Assembly (NCBI RefSeq): GCF_011761185.1 | Contig: NZ_JAAOYM010000001.1 | Coordinates: 2,976,001 to 3,040,000 of the forward strand | Reading direction: 5' to 3' | DNA: 64,000 nt | DNA from: Saccharomonospora amisosensis | Lineage (GTDB): Bacteria; Actinomycetota; Actinomycetes; Mycobacteriales; Pseudonocardiaceae | In this document: piece by piece, positions 25,728 through 35,372 of the stretch | Numbering within the stretch: the first letter of the stretch is position 1 | How the letters are laid out: every line of letters begins with the position of its first letter | Program-made: the position numbers and the translations under genes | Notes under the pieces: model-generated | What the model was told of the DNA's origin: nothing | What the model saw: only the letters and a program-made list of their open reading frames with translations | Databases searched by the model: none

Positions 25728-26972
25728 ATGGCAGGGCGTCACGTCGCCGCGCACGGCACCCTCCGCGGCACCAGGACAGCACTGGAACGCGAATGGACAC
25801 GGTGGGTACCACGCGGTTCGACCCGCGAGGAGATCGCGGGCACCGCGCCCGCGCTCCGCGACGAGGTGCTCCAGTCGTGGCGTCGATCGCTGGTGACCGT
25901 GGACCCCGGTCGCGAGAGCGCACCTACCACGGACAGCGGGGACGTCGGTCCGCGCTGGGCGGACTCGCCGCTGCGCGCGCCCGTCACGGACCTGGCCGAC
26001 GAGCTTCGGTCCATCGCCGACGACGCGGGCTTCGTCGCCGCGGTCACCGACACCGACGGCACCATCCTGTGGTCCTACGGCGGGCGGGTGATGCGGCGGC
26101 GCGCGGAGCGGGTCAACTTCGCCCCCGGTGGGCGCTGGGACGAACCGAACATGGGTACCAACGCGCTGTCACTCGCGCTGCGTACCGGACGCCCGAGCAC
26201 GGTGTTCTCCGCCGAACACCTCGTCGCGGCGTTGCACGGTTGGGTGTGCTACTGCGCGCCGATCCGCGACCCCCAGGGCAGGAGGCTGGGCGTGCTCGAC
26301 CTGTCCACGACGTGGGACCGGGCACACCCGCTGGCGTTGTCGACGGTGCGCACGCTCGTGACGACGATCGAGACCCGGCTGCGTGGCACACTCACCTCGG
26401 CGGGCACCGCGGGCGTGCGGCTGACCTGCCTCGGCGGCGGGGAGCTGTCGCGGGCGGGTGTCCCGGCGAGGCTGCGGCCGAGGCAACTGGAGATCCTCAC
26501 ACTGCTCGCGCTCGAGCCCGACGGCTTCACGCCGCAGCGGCTGCGCGAGGTGCTGTACGGCGACCGCTGCCTCGGGGCCACCACGCTGAAGGCCGAGGTT
26601 TCCCACCTGCGCCGGGCCGTCGGCGGCGAGATCGCCAGTAGGCGTTACGCGCTCACCGTGCCGCTTTCCTGCGACGCCGTCGAGCTGCTCGAAGCACTGC
26701 GAGCGGGTGACACGGCCAAGGCCGTCGGCTTGTACCGGGGTCCGCTGCTGCCCGAGTCGGAGGCTCCCGGCATCGTGCGGTGGCGGGAGTACCTGGAGGT
26801 GAGTACGCGTACCGCGGTGCTCGCCGACCGGTGTGCCGAGCACGCGCTGCGCTACGGCGAGGTCGCGCCGTACGACGTGGAGGTTCACGAGCACGCCCTC
26901 GCGCTGCTGCAACCCGACGACCCCCGCCGAGCCGTCGCGGCCGCCCGCCTGCACACCGCGCTGCTCGACTGA
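25728..26972 (+). CDS. GAF-domain transcriptional regulator (AcoR-like, no AAA domain)
   Basis: A 414-residue protein. The central part (about residues 80-215) is a GAF domain of the AcoR type, with the conserved PNMGTNAL and later GWVCYCAPIRDPQGRRLGVLD. The C-terminal part (about 235-330) resembles a winged-helix or SARP-like DNA-binding region (LRPRQLEILTLLALEPDGF ... TLKAEVSHLRRAVGG). There is no sigma-54 AAA domain. Start 25728 has GAGG 9 nt upstream. It lies 101 nt upstream of the aldehyde dehydrogenase on the same strand, an arrangement common in actinobacteria, and probably activates that operon in response to an aldehyde or alcohol. Confidence 0.8.
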   Translation: MAGRHVAAHGTLRGTRTALEREWTRWVPRGSTREEIAGTAPALRDEVLQSWRRSLVTVDPGRESAPTTDSGDVGPRWADSPLRAPVTDLADELRSIADDAGFVAAVTDTDGTILWSYGGRVMRRRAERVNFAPGGRWDEPNMGTNALSLALRTGRPSTVFSAEHLVAALHGWVCYCAPIRDPQGRRLGVLDLSTTWDRAHPLALSTVRTLVTTIETRLRGTLTSAGTAGVRLTCLGGGELSRAGVPARLRPRQLEILTLLALEPDGFTPQRLREVLYGDRCLGATTLKAEVSHLRRAVGGEIASRRYALTVPLSCDAVELLEALRAGDTAKAVGLYRGPLLPESEAPGIVRWREYLEVSTRTAVLADRCAEHALRYGEVAPYDVEVHEHALALLQPDDPRRAVAAARLHTALLD

Positions 26973-27073
26973 GCTCGCCGAGCCAACCTTTCGCCAACCT
27001 CGCTGCGCCACCGTGAGCACCGCCACGGCCGCGAGGCGGCCGCACGCACTCACGACTCGACGAGGAGCGACGC

Positions 27074-28591
27074 ATGATCTACGCGAAACCAGGCACCCCC
27101 GGTAGCTCCGTGAGCTTCGCCGACCGCTACGACAACTTCATCGCGGGCGACTGGGTGGCGCCTGTGCAACAGCGCTACTTCGACAACCCCTCCCCCGTGG
27201 ACGGCCAGGTCTTCACCCAGGTGGCACGTTCCTCCGCCGCGGACATCGATCTCGCTCTCGACGCGGCGCACCGCGCGGCGGGAAAGTGGGCCGCCACCTC
27301 CGTGGCGGAGCGCGCGAACATCCTCGGCAAGATCGCCGACCGCATCGAGGACAACCTCGAATCGCTCGCCGTCGCCGAAACCTGGGAGAACGGCAAACCC
27401 GTCCGCGAGACACTCGCCGCCGACCTCCCGCTGGCCATGGACCACTTCCGCTACTTCGCGGGCGCCGTGCGGGCGCAGGAAGGCGGCATCGCCGAGATCG
27501 ACGCCGACACGGTCGCCTACCACTTCCACGAGCCGCTCGGCGTCGTCGGGCAGATCATCCCCTGGAACTTCCCCATCCTGATGGCGGCGTGGAAGCTCGC
27601 GCCCGCACTCGCGGCGGGCAACGCTGTGGTGCTCAAACCCGCCGAGCAGACCCCGGTGTCGATCCTGAAGGTCGTCGAACTCATCGCCGACCTGTTGCCA
27701 CCCGGGGTTCTCAACGTTGTCAACGGGTTCGGCGTCGAGGCGGGCAAGCCGCTCGCGTCCAGTCCGAGGGTGGCGAAGGTGGCGTTCACCGGTGAGACCA
27801 CTACCGGACGCCTCATCATGCAGTACGCCAGCGAGAACATCATCCCGGTCACGCTGGAGCTGGGTGGCAAGAGCCCCAACATCTTCCTGCCCGACGTGCT
27901 CGCCGCCGACGACGAGTTCCTTGACAAGGCCGTCGAGGGTTTCGTGATGTTCGCACTGAACCAGGGCGAGGTGTGCACCTGCCCTTCGCGTGCGCTGATC
28001 CACTCCTCGATCTACGACGACTTCCTGGCACGCTGTGTCGAGCGGACGGAGGCCATCCGGGGCGGGAACCCGCTGGACGACGCCACCATGCTCGGCGCGC
28101 AGGCCAGCAACGACCAGTACGAGAAGATCCTGTCCTACATCGACATCGGCAAGCGGGAGGGCGCAGGGGTGCTCACCGGTGGCGGGCCTCGGAAGGTCGA
28201 CGGCCTGCCCGGTGGCTACTACATCGAGCCGACCATCTTCGAAGGCAGCAACGACATGCGGGTCTTCCAGGAGGAGATCTTCGGGCCGGTGGTGTCGGTC
28301 ACCAGCTTCGACTCGGTCGACGAGGCTCTCAAGATCGCCAATGACACGCTGTACGGCCTGGGCGCCGGTGTGTGGACCCGGGACATGAACACCGCCTACC
28401 GGCTCGGCAGGGGTATCCAGGCCGGTCGGGTATGGACGAACTGTTACCACGCCTACCCCGCTCATGCGGCTTTCGGTGGCTACAAGAAGTCCGGCATCGG
28501 GCGCGAGAACCACAAGATGATGCTGGAGCACTACCAGCAGACGAAGAACCTGCTGGTCAGCTACTCGCCGAGCAAGCTGGGGTTCTTCTGA
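27074..28591 (+). CDS. NAD-dependent aldehyde dehydrogenase (ExaC/AcoD-type)
   Basis: A 505-residue aldehyde dehydrogenase of the acetaldehyde/ExaC group. Signatures: [25 protein letters not shown] (general base Glu) and the nucleophile in [11 protein letters not shown]. Start 27074 has GAGGAG upstream. One nucleotide separates its stop from the DUF779 start, so they form an operon. Beside the methanol dehydrogenase gene it probably removes acetaldehyde or formaldehyde-type products; short-chain specificity is inferred from the subfamily. Confidence 0.93.
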   Translation: MIYAKPGTPGSSVSFADRYDNFIAGDWVAPVQQRYFDNPSPVDGQVFTQVARSSAADIDLALDAAHRAAGKWAATSVAERANILGKIADRIEDNLESLAVAETWENGKPVRETLAADLPLAMDHFRYFAGAVRAQEGGIAEIDADTVAYHFHEPLGVVGQIIPWNFPILMAAWKLAPALAAGNAVVLKPAEQTPVSILKVVELIADLLPPGVLNVVNGFGVEAGKPLASSPRVAKVAFTGETTTGRLIMQYASENIIPVTLELGGKSPNIFLPDVLAADDEFLDKAVEGFVMFALNQGEVCTCPSRALIHSSIYDDFLARCVERTEAIRGGNPLDDATMLGAQASNDQYEKILSYIDIGKREGAGVLTGGGPRKVDGLPGGYYIEPTIFEGSNDMRVFQEEIFGPVVSVTSFDSVDEALKIANDTLYGLGAGVWTRDMNTAYRLGRGIQAGRVWTNCYHAYPAHAAFGGYKKSGIGRENHKMMLEHYQQTKNLLVSYSPSKLGFF

Positions 28592-28592
28592 C

Positions 28593-29000
28593 ATGGCAGG
28601 CCCGGAACCGATCGGGAGAGTCGCCATGACCGGCGCGGCACTTGCCGTGCTCCGGCGGTTGGTCGAGGCGCACGGCCCGGTGCTGTTCCACCAGTCCGGC
28701 GGGTGCTGCGACGGCAGTGCTCCCATGTGCTACCCGCGCGGCGACTTCAAGGTGGGTGCCGCCGATGTGCTGCTCGGCCACGTCGGCGGCGACACGCCGT
28801 TCTGGATGAGCCTCGACCAGTACGAGTACTGGAAACACACGCACCTGACCGTGGACGTCGTCACGGGAAGGGGAAGTGGGTTCTCACTGGAGGCCCCAGA
28901 GGGCGTGCGCTTCCTGATCCGCTCACGGTTGCTCACCGGCGAGGAGATGGCCGTGCTGTCGCAAGCCCCACCGACCAGGGGCTGCGACCCAGGTGGATGA
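28593..29000 (+). CDS. DUF779 domain protein
   Basis: A 135-residue cytosolic protein with the family features HQSGGCCDGSAPMC near residue 35 (Cys-rich, possible metal or redox site) and WMSLDQYEYWKHT. DUF779 genes commonly follow ExaC-type aldehyde dehydrogenases; their role is unknown. The start may be the second ATG at 28626. It is followed by a strong intrinsic terminator. Confidence 0.9.
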   Translation: MAGPEPIGRVAMTGAALAVLRRLVEAHGPVLFHQSGGCCDGSAPMCYPRGDFKVGAADVLLGHVGGDTPFWMSLDQYEYWKHTHLTVDVVTGRGSGFSLEAPEGVRFLIRSRLLTGEEMAVLSQAPPTRGCDPGG

Positions 29001-29021
29001 TCGACAACGCGCCCGCCCGTG

Positions 29022-29057
29022 GCGGGGCCGGACCAGGTGTCCGGCCCCGCCTTTTTT
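29022..29057 (+). terminator. Intrinsic terminator after the aldehyde dehydrogenase/DUF779 operon
   Basis: A perfect 12-bp stem (GCGGGGCCGGAC with its complement), a 5-nt loop and the tract CTTTTTT. It separates this operon from mno. Confidence 0.95.
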
Positions 29058-29221
29058 GTGTCCACGACGGCAGCCCTCCGTTCGGACAGGTGACGGGCTG
29101 ACCTGCCGTGCGGACCTGGTGTCCCGGTCGGACGGAATGCGGGCGAAGGCGTTCCGGGCCGTGGTTTCACCCCGTTAGCGTCGCGGCAACCAGCTCAGCG
29201 CGGAGAGAGGATCACACTGCC

Positions 29222-30514
29222 ATGCAGGTCGACGAGCTACTCAAACCGTTTCCGATCAAGGAGTTCCACCCGTTCCCCCGCGCCCTGCTCGGCCCCGGCG
29301 CGCACGAGCTGATCGGGCCGGAGGCACTCAAGCTCGGGTTCAAGCGGACGCTGGTGATGACAAGCGGGCTGCGCGGGTCGGACATCGTGCACAAGATCAC
29401 CGAGTCGATGAAGTACCACGGGCTCGAGGTGGTGCTCTACGACAAGGTGGAGTCCAACCCCAAGGACTACAACGTCATGGACGCGGTGGCGCTGTACCAG
29501 GAGAACAAGTGCGACAGCTTCGTCTCCATCGGCGGCGGCTCCTCGCACGACGCGTGCAAGGGCGCGCGGATCTCCGTGGCGCACGACGGCAGGAACGTCA
29601 ACGAGTTCGAGGGCTTCAACAAGTCGGAGAATCCCAAGAACCCGCCGCACATCGCGGTGTCCACAACGGCCGGTACCGGCTCGGAGACCTCGTGGGCCTA
29701 TGTCATCACCGACACCACCACCGATCCGGACAACCCGCACAAGTACGTGGCCTTCGACGACACCTCGGTCACGACGCTGGCCGTCGACGATCCCGTGCTG
29801 TACTACGACTGCCCGATCGACTACACCGCGCAGTGCGGCTTCGACGTGCTCGCGCACGCCTCCGAACCCTACGTGTCCCGGCTGAACTTCGAGCCGTCGC
29901 TGGGCAACGCGCTGCACGCCATCAAGCTCACCGCCGAACACCTGCGTCAGGCGACGTGGAACCCGCTCGACCTGTCCGGCAGGGAGGGCATGATGTACGC
30001 GCAGTACATCGCCGCGCAGGCGTTCAACTCCGGCGGGCTGGGAATCATCCACTCGATCTCTCACGCCGTGAGTGCCTTCTACGACACCCACCACGGGCTG
30101 AACAACGCGATCGCGCTGCCGAGGGTGTGGGCCTTCAACATGCCCGTCGCGTACCGGCGGTTCGCGGAGATCGCGCGGGCGATGGGTGTGGACACCCACG
30201 GCATGACCGATGTGCGAGCCGCCGACGCGGCGCTGGCCGCGGCGATCCGGCTGCTGCGTGATGTCGGCATTCCCGAGCGGTTCGTCGACGTCAGGCAGGA
30301 CACCTACTCCAAGAACCGGCTCGGCACCGGCCCGACCAAGTTCTACGAGAAGACCAAGGAGATCAAGGGCGGCGCCGAGGACACCGACCGGATCACCAGG
30401 CACGTGCTCGGTGACGCCTGCACGCCGGGCAACGCGAAGGAGTGCACGTTCGAGACCGTCCGCCCGGTGGTGGAGCACTGCCTCACCGGCGACCTGGACG
30501 ACCTGCTCAGCTAG
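29222..30514 (+). CDS. mno: NDMA-dependent methanol dehydrogenase
   Basis: A 430-residue iron-type (group III) alcohol dehydrogenase. It matches the actinobacterial methanol:NDMA oxidoreductase nearly throughout: N-terminus MQVDELLKPFPIKEFHPF, nucleotide region GGGSSHDACKG, metal ligands in DVLAHASEPY and SHAVSAFYDTHHGLNN. In the family it is a decamer with tightly bound NADPH and Zn/Mg. It is reoxidised in vitro by NDMA and in vivo probably through mycofactocin, whose genes are not in this window. It oxidises methanol to formaldehyde and feeds the RuMP cluster at 53868-61073. An upstream in-frame extension is rejected because it crosses the promoter region. Confidence 0.95.
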   Translation: MQVDELLKPFPIKEFHPFPRALLGPGAHELIGPEALKLGFKRTLVMTSGLRGSDIVHKITESMKYHGLEVVLYDKVESNPKDYNVMDAVALYQENKCDSFVSIGGGSSHDACKGARISVAHDGRNVNEFEGFNKSENPKNPPHIAVSTTAGTGSETSWAYVITDTTTDPDNPHKYVAFDDTSVTTLAVDDPVLYYDCPIDYTAQCGFDVLAHASEPYVSRLNFEPSLGNALHAIKLTAEHLRQATWNPLDLSGREGMMYAQYIAAQAFNSGGLGIIHSISHAVSAFYDTHHGLNNAIALPRVWAFNMPVAYRRFAEIARAMGVDTHGMTDVRAADAALAAAIRLLRDVGIPERFVDVRQDTYSKNRLGTGPTKFYEKTKEIKGGAEDTDRITRHVLGDACTPGNAKECTFETVRPVVEHCLTGDLDDLLS

Positions 30515-30537
30515 CCGACGCACCACCACTCCCCGCA

Positions 30538-30574
30538 GGGTGGCGGCGCCGTCCAGGGGGCCGCGCCGCCACCC
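30538..30574 (+). promoter_or_regulatory. Intercistronic hairpin between mno and the MoxR gene
   Basis: A perfect 12-bp stem (GGGTGGCGGCGC with its complement) and a 13-nt loop, without a T-run. It lies 23 nt after the mno stop. Likely it protects the mno 3' end or partly terminates, which would allow far more Mno than MoxR. Confidence 0.6.
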
Positions 30575-30599
30575 CGCACCGCGGTAGGAAAGGAGCACG

Positions 30600-31745
30600 A
30601 TGTCCGCCGGTACTCCCCCGTTCGACTCGGTGGATCAGGTGGTGACCGCGCTGGCCGAGCAGGGCTATCTCACCGACACCCGGTTGGCGACCACCGTCTT
30701 TCTGCTGACCAGGCTGGAGAAACCACTGCTGTTGGAGGGTCCCGCCGGTGTCGGAAAGACCGAGCTGGCGAAGGTGCTCGCCGCCGCGACGGGGCGCAGG
30801 TTGCTGCGGTTGCAGTGCTACGAGGGGCAGGACGAGACCAAGGCGTTGTACGAGTGGGACTACGGCAAGCAGTTGCTCTACACCCAGCTGTTGCGTGACA
30901 AGATCGGCCAGATCGTCGAGGACACGGCCGATCTGTCCGAAGCCGTCGACCGGATCGCGGCGCAGGAGAGCGCGTTCTTCTCCGAGCGCTTTCTGGCTCG
31001 CAGACCGCTGCTGGAAGCGGTGTGCTCGCCGGAGCCGGTGGTACTGCTCGTGGACGAGATCGACAGAGCCGACGAGGCGCTGGAAGCCGTGCTGCTGGAG
31101 ATGCTCGGCGAGTATCAGGTGTCGATTCCCGAGATCGGCACGTTCAGTTCGGCGCGGCGACCGTACGTGGTGCTGACGTCGAACAACACCCGTGACCTCG
31201 CTGCCGCGCTCAAACGCCGCTGTCTACATCTGTTCCTGGACTATCCGCTGGCCGACCGGGAACTGGAGATCGTGCGTAGCAAGGAAACCGGACTGGCCGA
31301 GGCGGCGGCCCGGCAGCTCGTCGAGGTGGTTCGCGGTCTGCGTCACCTCGATCTACGCAAGGCGCCGAGCATCTCCGAGACCATCGACTGGGCCCGCACG
31401 CTCGCCGTCCTCGGCGTGGCTGAGCTGTCCGCTCCGGTGCTGGCCGACACGGTATCGGTGGTCGTCAAGTACGAGAAGGACTTGGCCAAGGCGCTGGACG
31501 CGCTGCCCCGGCTGGTCGATCCCAACGCCGAGATTCCGGATTCGCTCTCCAACGGCCACGGGCACGGCCACGGGCACGGCCATGAACTCGAGGGTCACGA
31601 GGTACGTGCCGCCAAGGATGAACCCGGCCGGTTCGACGACGGCTACTACGGCAGCCCGAGCGCGGGCAGGAGCGGCGGGTTCACGCCGAAGCCGGTCGGC
31701 TCAGACCAGGGCAGCCGGTCCTTCGCCCGGCGACGAGCGTTCTAG
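30600..31745 (+). CDS. MoxR-type AAA+ ATPase with His-Gly repeat
   Basis: A 381-residue MoxR ATPase. Walker A is EGPAGVGKTE (about residues 45-54), Walker B LLVDEIDRADE, sensor 1 TSNNTRD. The core resembles CoxD/CbbQ-type maturation ATPases. After the core, residues 318-328 are five Gly-His pairs, followed by a low-complexity tail. Family role: with a VWA protein it remodels or inserts metal into a target enzyme. Here the target is probably Mno or the iron alcohol dehydrogenase, by location. Start 30600 follows AAAGGAG. Confidence 0.92.
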   Translation: MSAGTPPFDSVDQVVTALAEQGYLTDTRLATTVFLLTRLEKPLLLEGPAGVGKTELAKVLAAATGRRLLRLQCYEGQDETKALYEWDYGKQLLYTQLLRDKIGQIVEDTADLSEAVDRIAAQESAFFSERFLARRPLLEAVCSPEPVVLLVDEIDRADEALEAVLLEMLGEYQVSIPEIGTFSSARRPYVVLTSNNTRDLAAALKRRCLHLFLDYPLADRELEIVRSKETGLAEAAARQLVEVVRGLRHLDLRKAPSISETIDWARTLAVLGVAELSAPVLADTVSVVVKYEKDLAKALDALPRLVDPNAEIPDSLSNGHGHGHGHGHELEGHEVRAAKDEPGRFDDGYYGSPSAGRSGGFTPKPVGSDQGSRSFARRRAF

Positions 31746-31756
31746 GTAGGTCGCAG

Positions 31757-33283
31757 ATGGACTCGTCCATCCACCGGTTCACCCGCCTGCTGCGGCTGCG
31801 GGGGATTCGAATCTCGGTTCCGGAGATCCTGGACGCCATCCACGCCGCGGCGCAGCCGGGGGTGTTGGCCGAACGGGAACTGCTGCGGGCGGCGCTGCGG
31901 GTGGCGCTGGTGAAGGACCACCGCGACGAGCCCGCCTTCGACGAGGTCTTCGACGCGTTCTTCGGCCTGGTACGCGTCGGGACTGAACGGCACGGGCACG
32001 GCCACGGTCATGGGCATGACGACCTCGCCGATACCGGGGAGCTGGAGCGGTTCACGCTGTCCGAGGAGCCCGGCCGCACCCCCGAACAGGGTCACGAACA
32101 CGGCAAGCCGTCGGATATCCGCGACTACTTCGACTCCGACGACCTGGCGCAGCGGTACAACCTGCACCAGGAGGCCAACAAGATCGACATGTCCGCGTTG
32201 ACCGAGGAGATCGTCTTTTCCCAGGAGGAGGCGGGCGCCGCTGACGCCGACTACCGGGTGCGGCTGGAGACCTCCCGCCTGCACGGTGCGGGCGCGCCGG
32301 GGCGGCTGGCCGGAAGCAGCCAGACCCACATCGACGCCGAGCTGACTCTCGCTGAACAGGACAGGCTGTTGCGCTGGCTCGACTCCTCGGCAGCGGAGGA
32401 CGGATTCGGTGACGAAGACGATGCCGCCGGGTTGCGCGGGCGGCTGGCGGGGGTGCTGGAGAACCTGCCTGCGGCACTCAAGCGGCACGTCGAGAAGCTG
32501 CTGGAGCTGGAGACCACACTGGTGGAACAGCGCGAGCGCGAGCAGTCCGACATCGACGGCTCGGCCGAGCGGGATCGTGCCGAGCTCGAGGAATCGTTGC
32601 GGCGGCTGGCCCGCACGTTCCGCGGCGCGCTCAACCCGAGGCGAAAGGCGGGTGCGCGAGGCCGGATCGACGCCGGCCGCACCATGCGCACGAACATGGG
32701 CTACGACGCCGTGCCGTTCCGCCCGGTCACGATGCGTCGGATCGAGGACCGGCCACGACTGGTCGTGCTGGCCGACGTGAGCCTGTCGGTGCGAGCCACG
32801 GCGTGGTTCACGCTGCATGTCGTGCACGGTCTGCAGAACCTGTTCGCTCAGGTGCGTTCGTTCGCCTTCGTCGCGCAGGTTGCCGAGGTGACTGAGCTGT
32901 TCGCCGAGGCCCCTCCCGAGCAAGCCCTGCGGACGATCCTCGCGGGCTCGTTGCTCGACGTCGACGCCAACTCCGACTACGGCGCCGTCATCGGCGAGTT
33001 TCTGGCCGAGCACGCCTCCGCGGTCACCCGCCGCACCACGATACTGGTACTCGGCGACGGCAGGGGCAACGGCAACGACCCCAACCTGTCCGGGTTCGCC
33101 GAGCTCACCAGGCGGGCGAGGGAAACGGTCTGGCTGACGCCGGAGCCGCGCTACTCGTGGCAGCTCGGCCGGTGTGACCTGCCACTGTATGCCGAGCACT
33201 GTGACCGGATCCGGGTGGTTCGGGACCTGTCCGGCCTGTCGAGGATGGCTGACGAAACGGGCGCCCAGGCCGTGCGGCGATGA
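31757..33283 (+). CDS. VWA-domain (CoxE-like) protein with His-Gly repeat
   Basis: A 508-residue partner of the preceding ATPase, 11 nt downstream. The N-terminal half is charged and helical. Residues 79-87 are a second poly-(His-Gly) run. The C-terminal 200 residues are a CoxE-type von Willebrand A domain with the MIDAS motif LADVSLSVR. The MoxR/VWA pair is conserved next to mno in mycobacteria (family knowledge). The His runs suggest metal binding for enzyme maturation. Confidence 0.9.
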   Translation: MDSSIHRFTRLLRLRGIRISVPEILDAIHAAAQPGVLAERELLRAALRVALVKDHRDEPAFDEVFDAFFGLVRVGTERHGHGHGHGHDDLADTGELERFTLSEEPGRTPEQGHEHGKPSDIRDYFDSDDLAQRYNLHQEANKIDMSALTEEIVFSQEEAGAADADYRVRLETSRLHGAGAPGRLAGSSQTHIDAELTLAEQDRLLRWLDSSAAEDGFGDEDDAAGLRGRLAGVLENLPAALKRHVEKLLELETTLVEQREREQSDIDGSAERDRAELEESLRRLARTFRGALNPRRKAGARGRIDAGRTMRTNMGYDAVPFRPVTMRRIEDRPRLVVLADVSLSVRATAWFTLHVVHGLQNLFAQVRSFAFVAQVAEVTELFAEAPPEQALRTILAGSLLDVDANSDYGAVIGEFLAEHASAVTRRTTILVLGDGRGNGNDPNLSGFAELTRRARETVWLTPEPRYSWQLGRCDLPLYAEHCDRIRVVRDLSGLSRMADETGAQAVRR

Positions 33284-33316
33284 GGCGAGCGGCGGCGCTG
33301 GCGGGCCGGCCCGTAC

Positions 33317-33991
33317 TCAGATCAGTCCCAGCTTGCTCGCTTCGAAGACGGCCTCCGTCCGGCTGGACGCATCCAGCTTGCGCATGATGTTGCGGACGTG
33401 GAACTTCGCCGTCGTCTCGGAGATGAACAACCTGCCCCCGATGTCCTTGTTGGACAGCCCGTGCGCGAGCAGCTCCAGCACGCCGCGTTCCCGTTCGGTG
33501 AGTGGTGGGTCGGCCGGAACCGTCCTGATCGAGCGCACCATGGCCGAGGCCGAGCGGGAATCGAAGGCGCTCTCGTCGCGTGCCACGGCACGGATCGAGG
33601 AAAGCAGCCCGCTGGTGTCCACATCCTTGATGACGTAGCCGCGAGCACCGCGGTGGATGGCTTCGACGACAAGGGCGTCGTCGAGGAACGTCGTCAGCAC
33701 CAGCACGCCCAGTTCCGGAAACCGGGTTGTCAGCTCGGTACACACGTCGAGTCCCTCGGTCTCCGAGCCGGTGGACAGTTTCAGGTCCAGCAGCACGATG
33801 TCGGGACGACTGCGCTCCACCACCGCGCGCGCCTCGGCCGCACTGCTGGCCTCCCCGACCACACTCATGTCGTGCTCTCGATCCAGGATGAACCGCAGAC
33901 CCTGCCGGACCACGGGGTGGTCGTCCACCAGAACGATCCTCAGTTCTCCTCGCTGCTGCGGCTGCACCGCGGCATCCGTCGCACCCTTCAT
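33317..33991 (-). CDS. mnoR: NarL/LuxR-type response regulator (MnoR-like)
   Basis: A 224-residue response regulator. The receiver domain has VDDHP, the phospho-acceptor Asp in VLLDLKL and Lys in YVIKD. The C-terminal LuxR helix-turn-helix spans LTERERGVLELLAHGLSNKDI to VRNIMRKL. Its ATG overlaps the kinase stop (ATGA). By synteny with the mycobacterial mno locus it corresponds to MnoR, activator of methanol dehydrogenase; the symbol is by analogy. Confidence 0.88.
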   Translation of the reverse strand: MKGATDAAVQPQQRGELRIVLVDDHPVVRQGLRFILDREHDMSVVGEASSAAEARAVVERSRPDIVLLDLKLSTGSETEGLDVCTELTTRFPELGVLVLTTFLDDALVVEAIHRGARGYVIKDVDTSGLLSSIRAVARDESAFDSRSASAMVRSIRTVPADPPLTERERGVLELLAHGLSNKDIGGRLFISETTAKFHVRNIMRKLDASSRTEAVFEASKLGLI

Positions 33992-35361
33992 CGACCACTC
34001 TCTCCCTCTGCCGCCACGGGAAGCGGCATCTCCACCACTAGCATGATCCCGCCGATCCGGGACTTGCGGATGGCAAGGCTGCCACCGAGTTGCTCCGCGC
34101 GTGCGCGCATGTTCGCGAGGCCGCGGTGGCAGCCCGCGAGGTCGGTGGCCGAAGTCAGCCGCAGGCTACGGCGAAGCTGGGCCGGATCGCCGTCGCCGTC
34201 GTCCGAAACGGACAGAACGAGCCGGTCGCCGCGGTAGCGCAACCGGACGAGCGCCCTGCTCGCGTTGGTGTGCATCGCCGTGTTGAACAGGGCCTCGCCG
34301 GTGATCCGGATGACCGCATGCTCGGCCTCACCCGGTAGCGGCACGGGATCCCCGGAAACGCGCACGGTCACGGTCAGGTCCGTCGGAAGGTGGACAGTGG
34401 ACAGCCGCTTCAGCAGCGTGGGCAGCGAACCCGGGGATTCCTCAGCGGTGTTGTGCAGCGCGTAGATCGCGGCGCGGAGCCGCTCCACGGCATGCCGGGT
34501 GAGGTCCTTGGCATCGCAGAGCCGCCCGGCGATCCCGGCGAACGCGGGGCCCGCTTCGGCCAGCTCAGCGCGGCAGATCTCGATCGTCATCCCCGCCGAC
34601 AGCACCTCCTGGGTGACGCTGTCGTGCAGTTCCCGCGCGATCCGGTGCCGCTCGTCGTCAAGTGCCTGCCGCTGCATCGCACCGATCAGCCGTTGCTGCG
34701 TGCTCTGCAACTCCGCGCTGCGCGCGGCGAGGTCCCGTGCCTGTTGCGCGGCTTCCTCGGAAAGCCGCTCGGTGCGGCCACGCAGCCGCATGGTCGCGTG
34801 CAGCAGGAACGAGTTGTGCAGCGCGACGGCGGCCTGGTTTGCGAGTACCCGAAGCACGGCCAGGTCGGTCTCGGCAGGCTCGATGTCGGGCCCCGGACGG
34901 CCGGCGATCCCACCGACGGGCTCCCCGTCCAGGGTCATCGCCACCCGCACCTCGTCGGCCACGGGACGCTCGGCCTCCCACGGCCGGGACCGCAGCACCT
35001 CCAGCGCGGCACGAGCGTGCGCCGGGATGGCATCCTCGTTGTCGAGTAACCGTCCTCGGGCCAGCAGCAGGAACCTCGGTCTTGCGGCGGGCAGCACGCC
35101 GTCGGCGATGGCGAACAGCAGCCAGTCTGCGTGCAGGTGGTCCGCGGCCGCCCGCACCACCGCCTCGACGAGCGCGCTCGGCCCCTCGGCGGTGCGAACG
35201 AGCGCGCGGGATATCCGGTCGAGCGCGCCGATGGCGCGTTCCAACCGTTGCGAGGAACGGACGTACTCGGGGTAGAACGACCGCTTGCCGGAGCGCACCC
35301 CGGTCAAAGCGCCGATGTATGCCGCACCTCGCCCGTTTCCCGCGCTCTGCGCCGATGTCAC
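33988..35361 (-). CDS. mnoS: Sensor histidine kinase (NarX/DegS-type, MnoS-like)
   Basis: A 457-residue kinase without clear membrane spans. The N-terminal half is a GAF-like sensor (about 50-190), followed by a coiled coil and HisKA_3 with the phospho-His in IARELHDSVTQE. The HATPase domain has SVSDDGDGDP. A cytosolic sensor suits a small diffusible signal such as an alcohol or aldehyde. Start GTG at 35361 has AGGGG at 8 nt and lies 12 nt after the alcohol dehydrogenase; the longer open frame overlaps that gene. Partner of the adjacent response regulator. Confidence 0.85.
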   Translation of the reverse strand: MTSAQSAGNGRGAAYIGALTGVRSGKRSFYPEYVRSSQRLERAIGALDRISRALVRTAEGPSALVEAVVRAAADHLHADWLLFAIADGVLPAARPRFLLLARGRLLDNEDAIPAHARAALEVLRSRPWEAERPVADEVRVAMTLDGEPVGGIAGRPGPDIEPAETDLAVLRVLANQAAVALHNSFLLHATMRLRGRTERLSEEAAQQARDLAARSAELQSTQQRLIGAMQRQALDDERHRIARELHDSVTQEVLSAGMTIEICRAELAEAGPAFAGIAGRLCDAKDLTRHAVERLRAAIYALHNTAEESPGSLPTLLKRLSTVHLPTDLTVTVRVSGDPVPLPGEAEHAVIRITGEALFNTAMHTNASRALVRLRYRGDRLVLSVSDDGDGDPAQLRRSLRLTSATDLAGCHRGLANMRARAEQLGGSLAIRKSRIGGIMLVVEMPLPVAAEGESGR

Positions 35362-35372
35362 GACACCAGCCC

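Noticed and set aside
27050-28726. A 558-codon minus-strand frame opposite the aldehyde dehydrogenase
   Set aside because: Its composition (His/Asp/Val-rich) is that of an antisense shadow of a high-GC gene and it shows no family motif; the plus-strand gene is certain.
29237-30598. A long minus-strand frame opposite mno
   Set aside because: Same antisense-shadow pattern; mno matches its family throughout.
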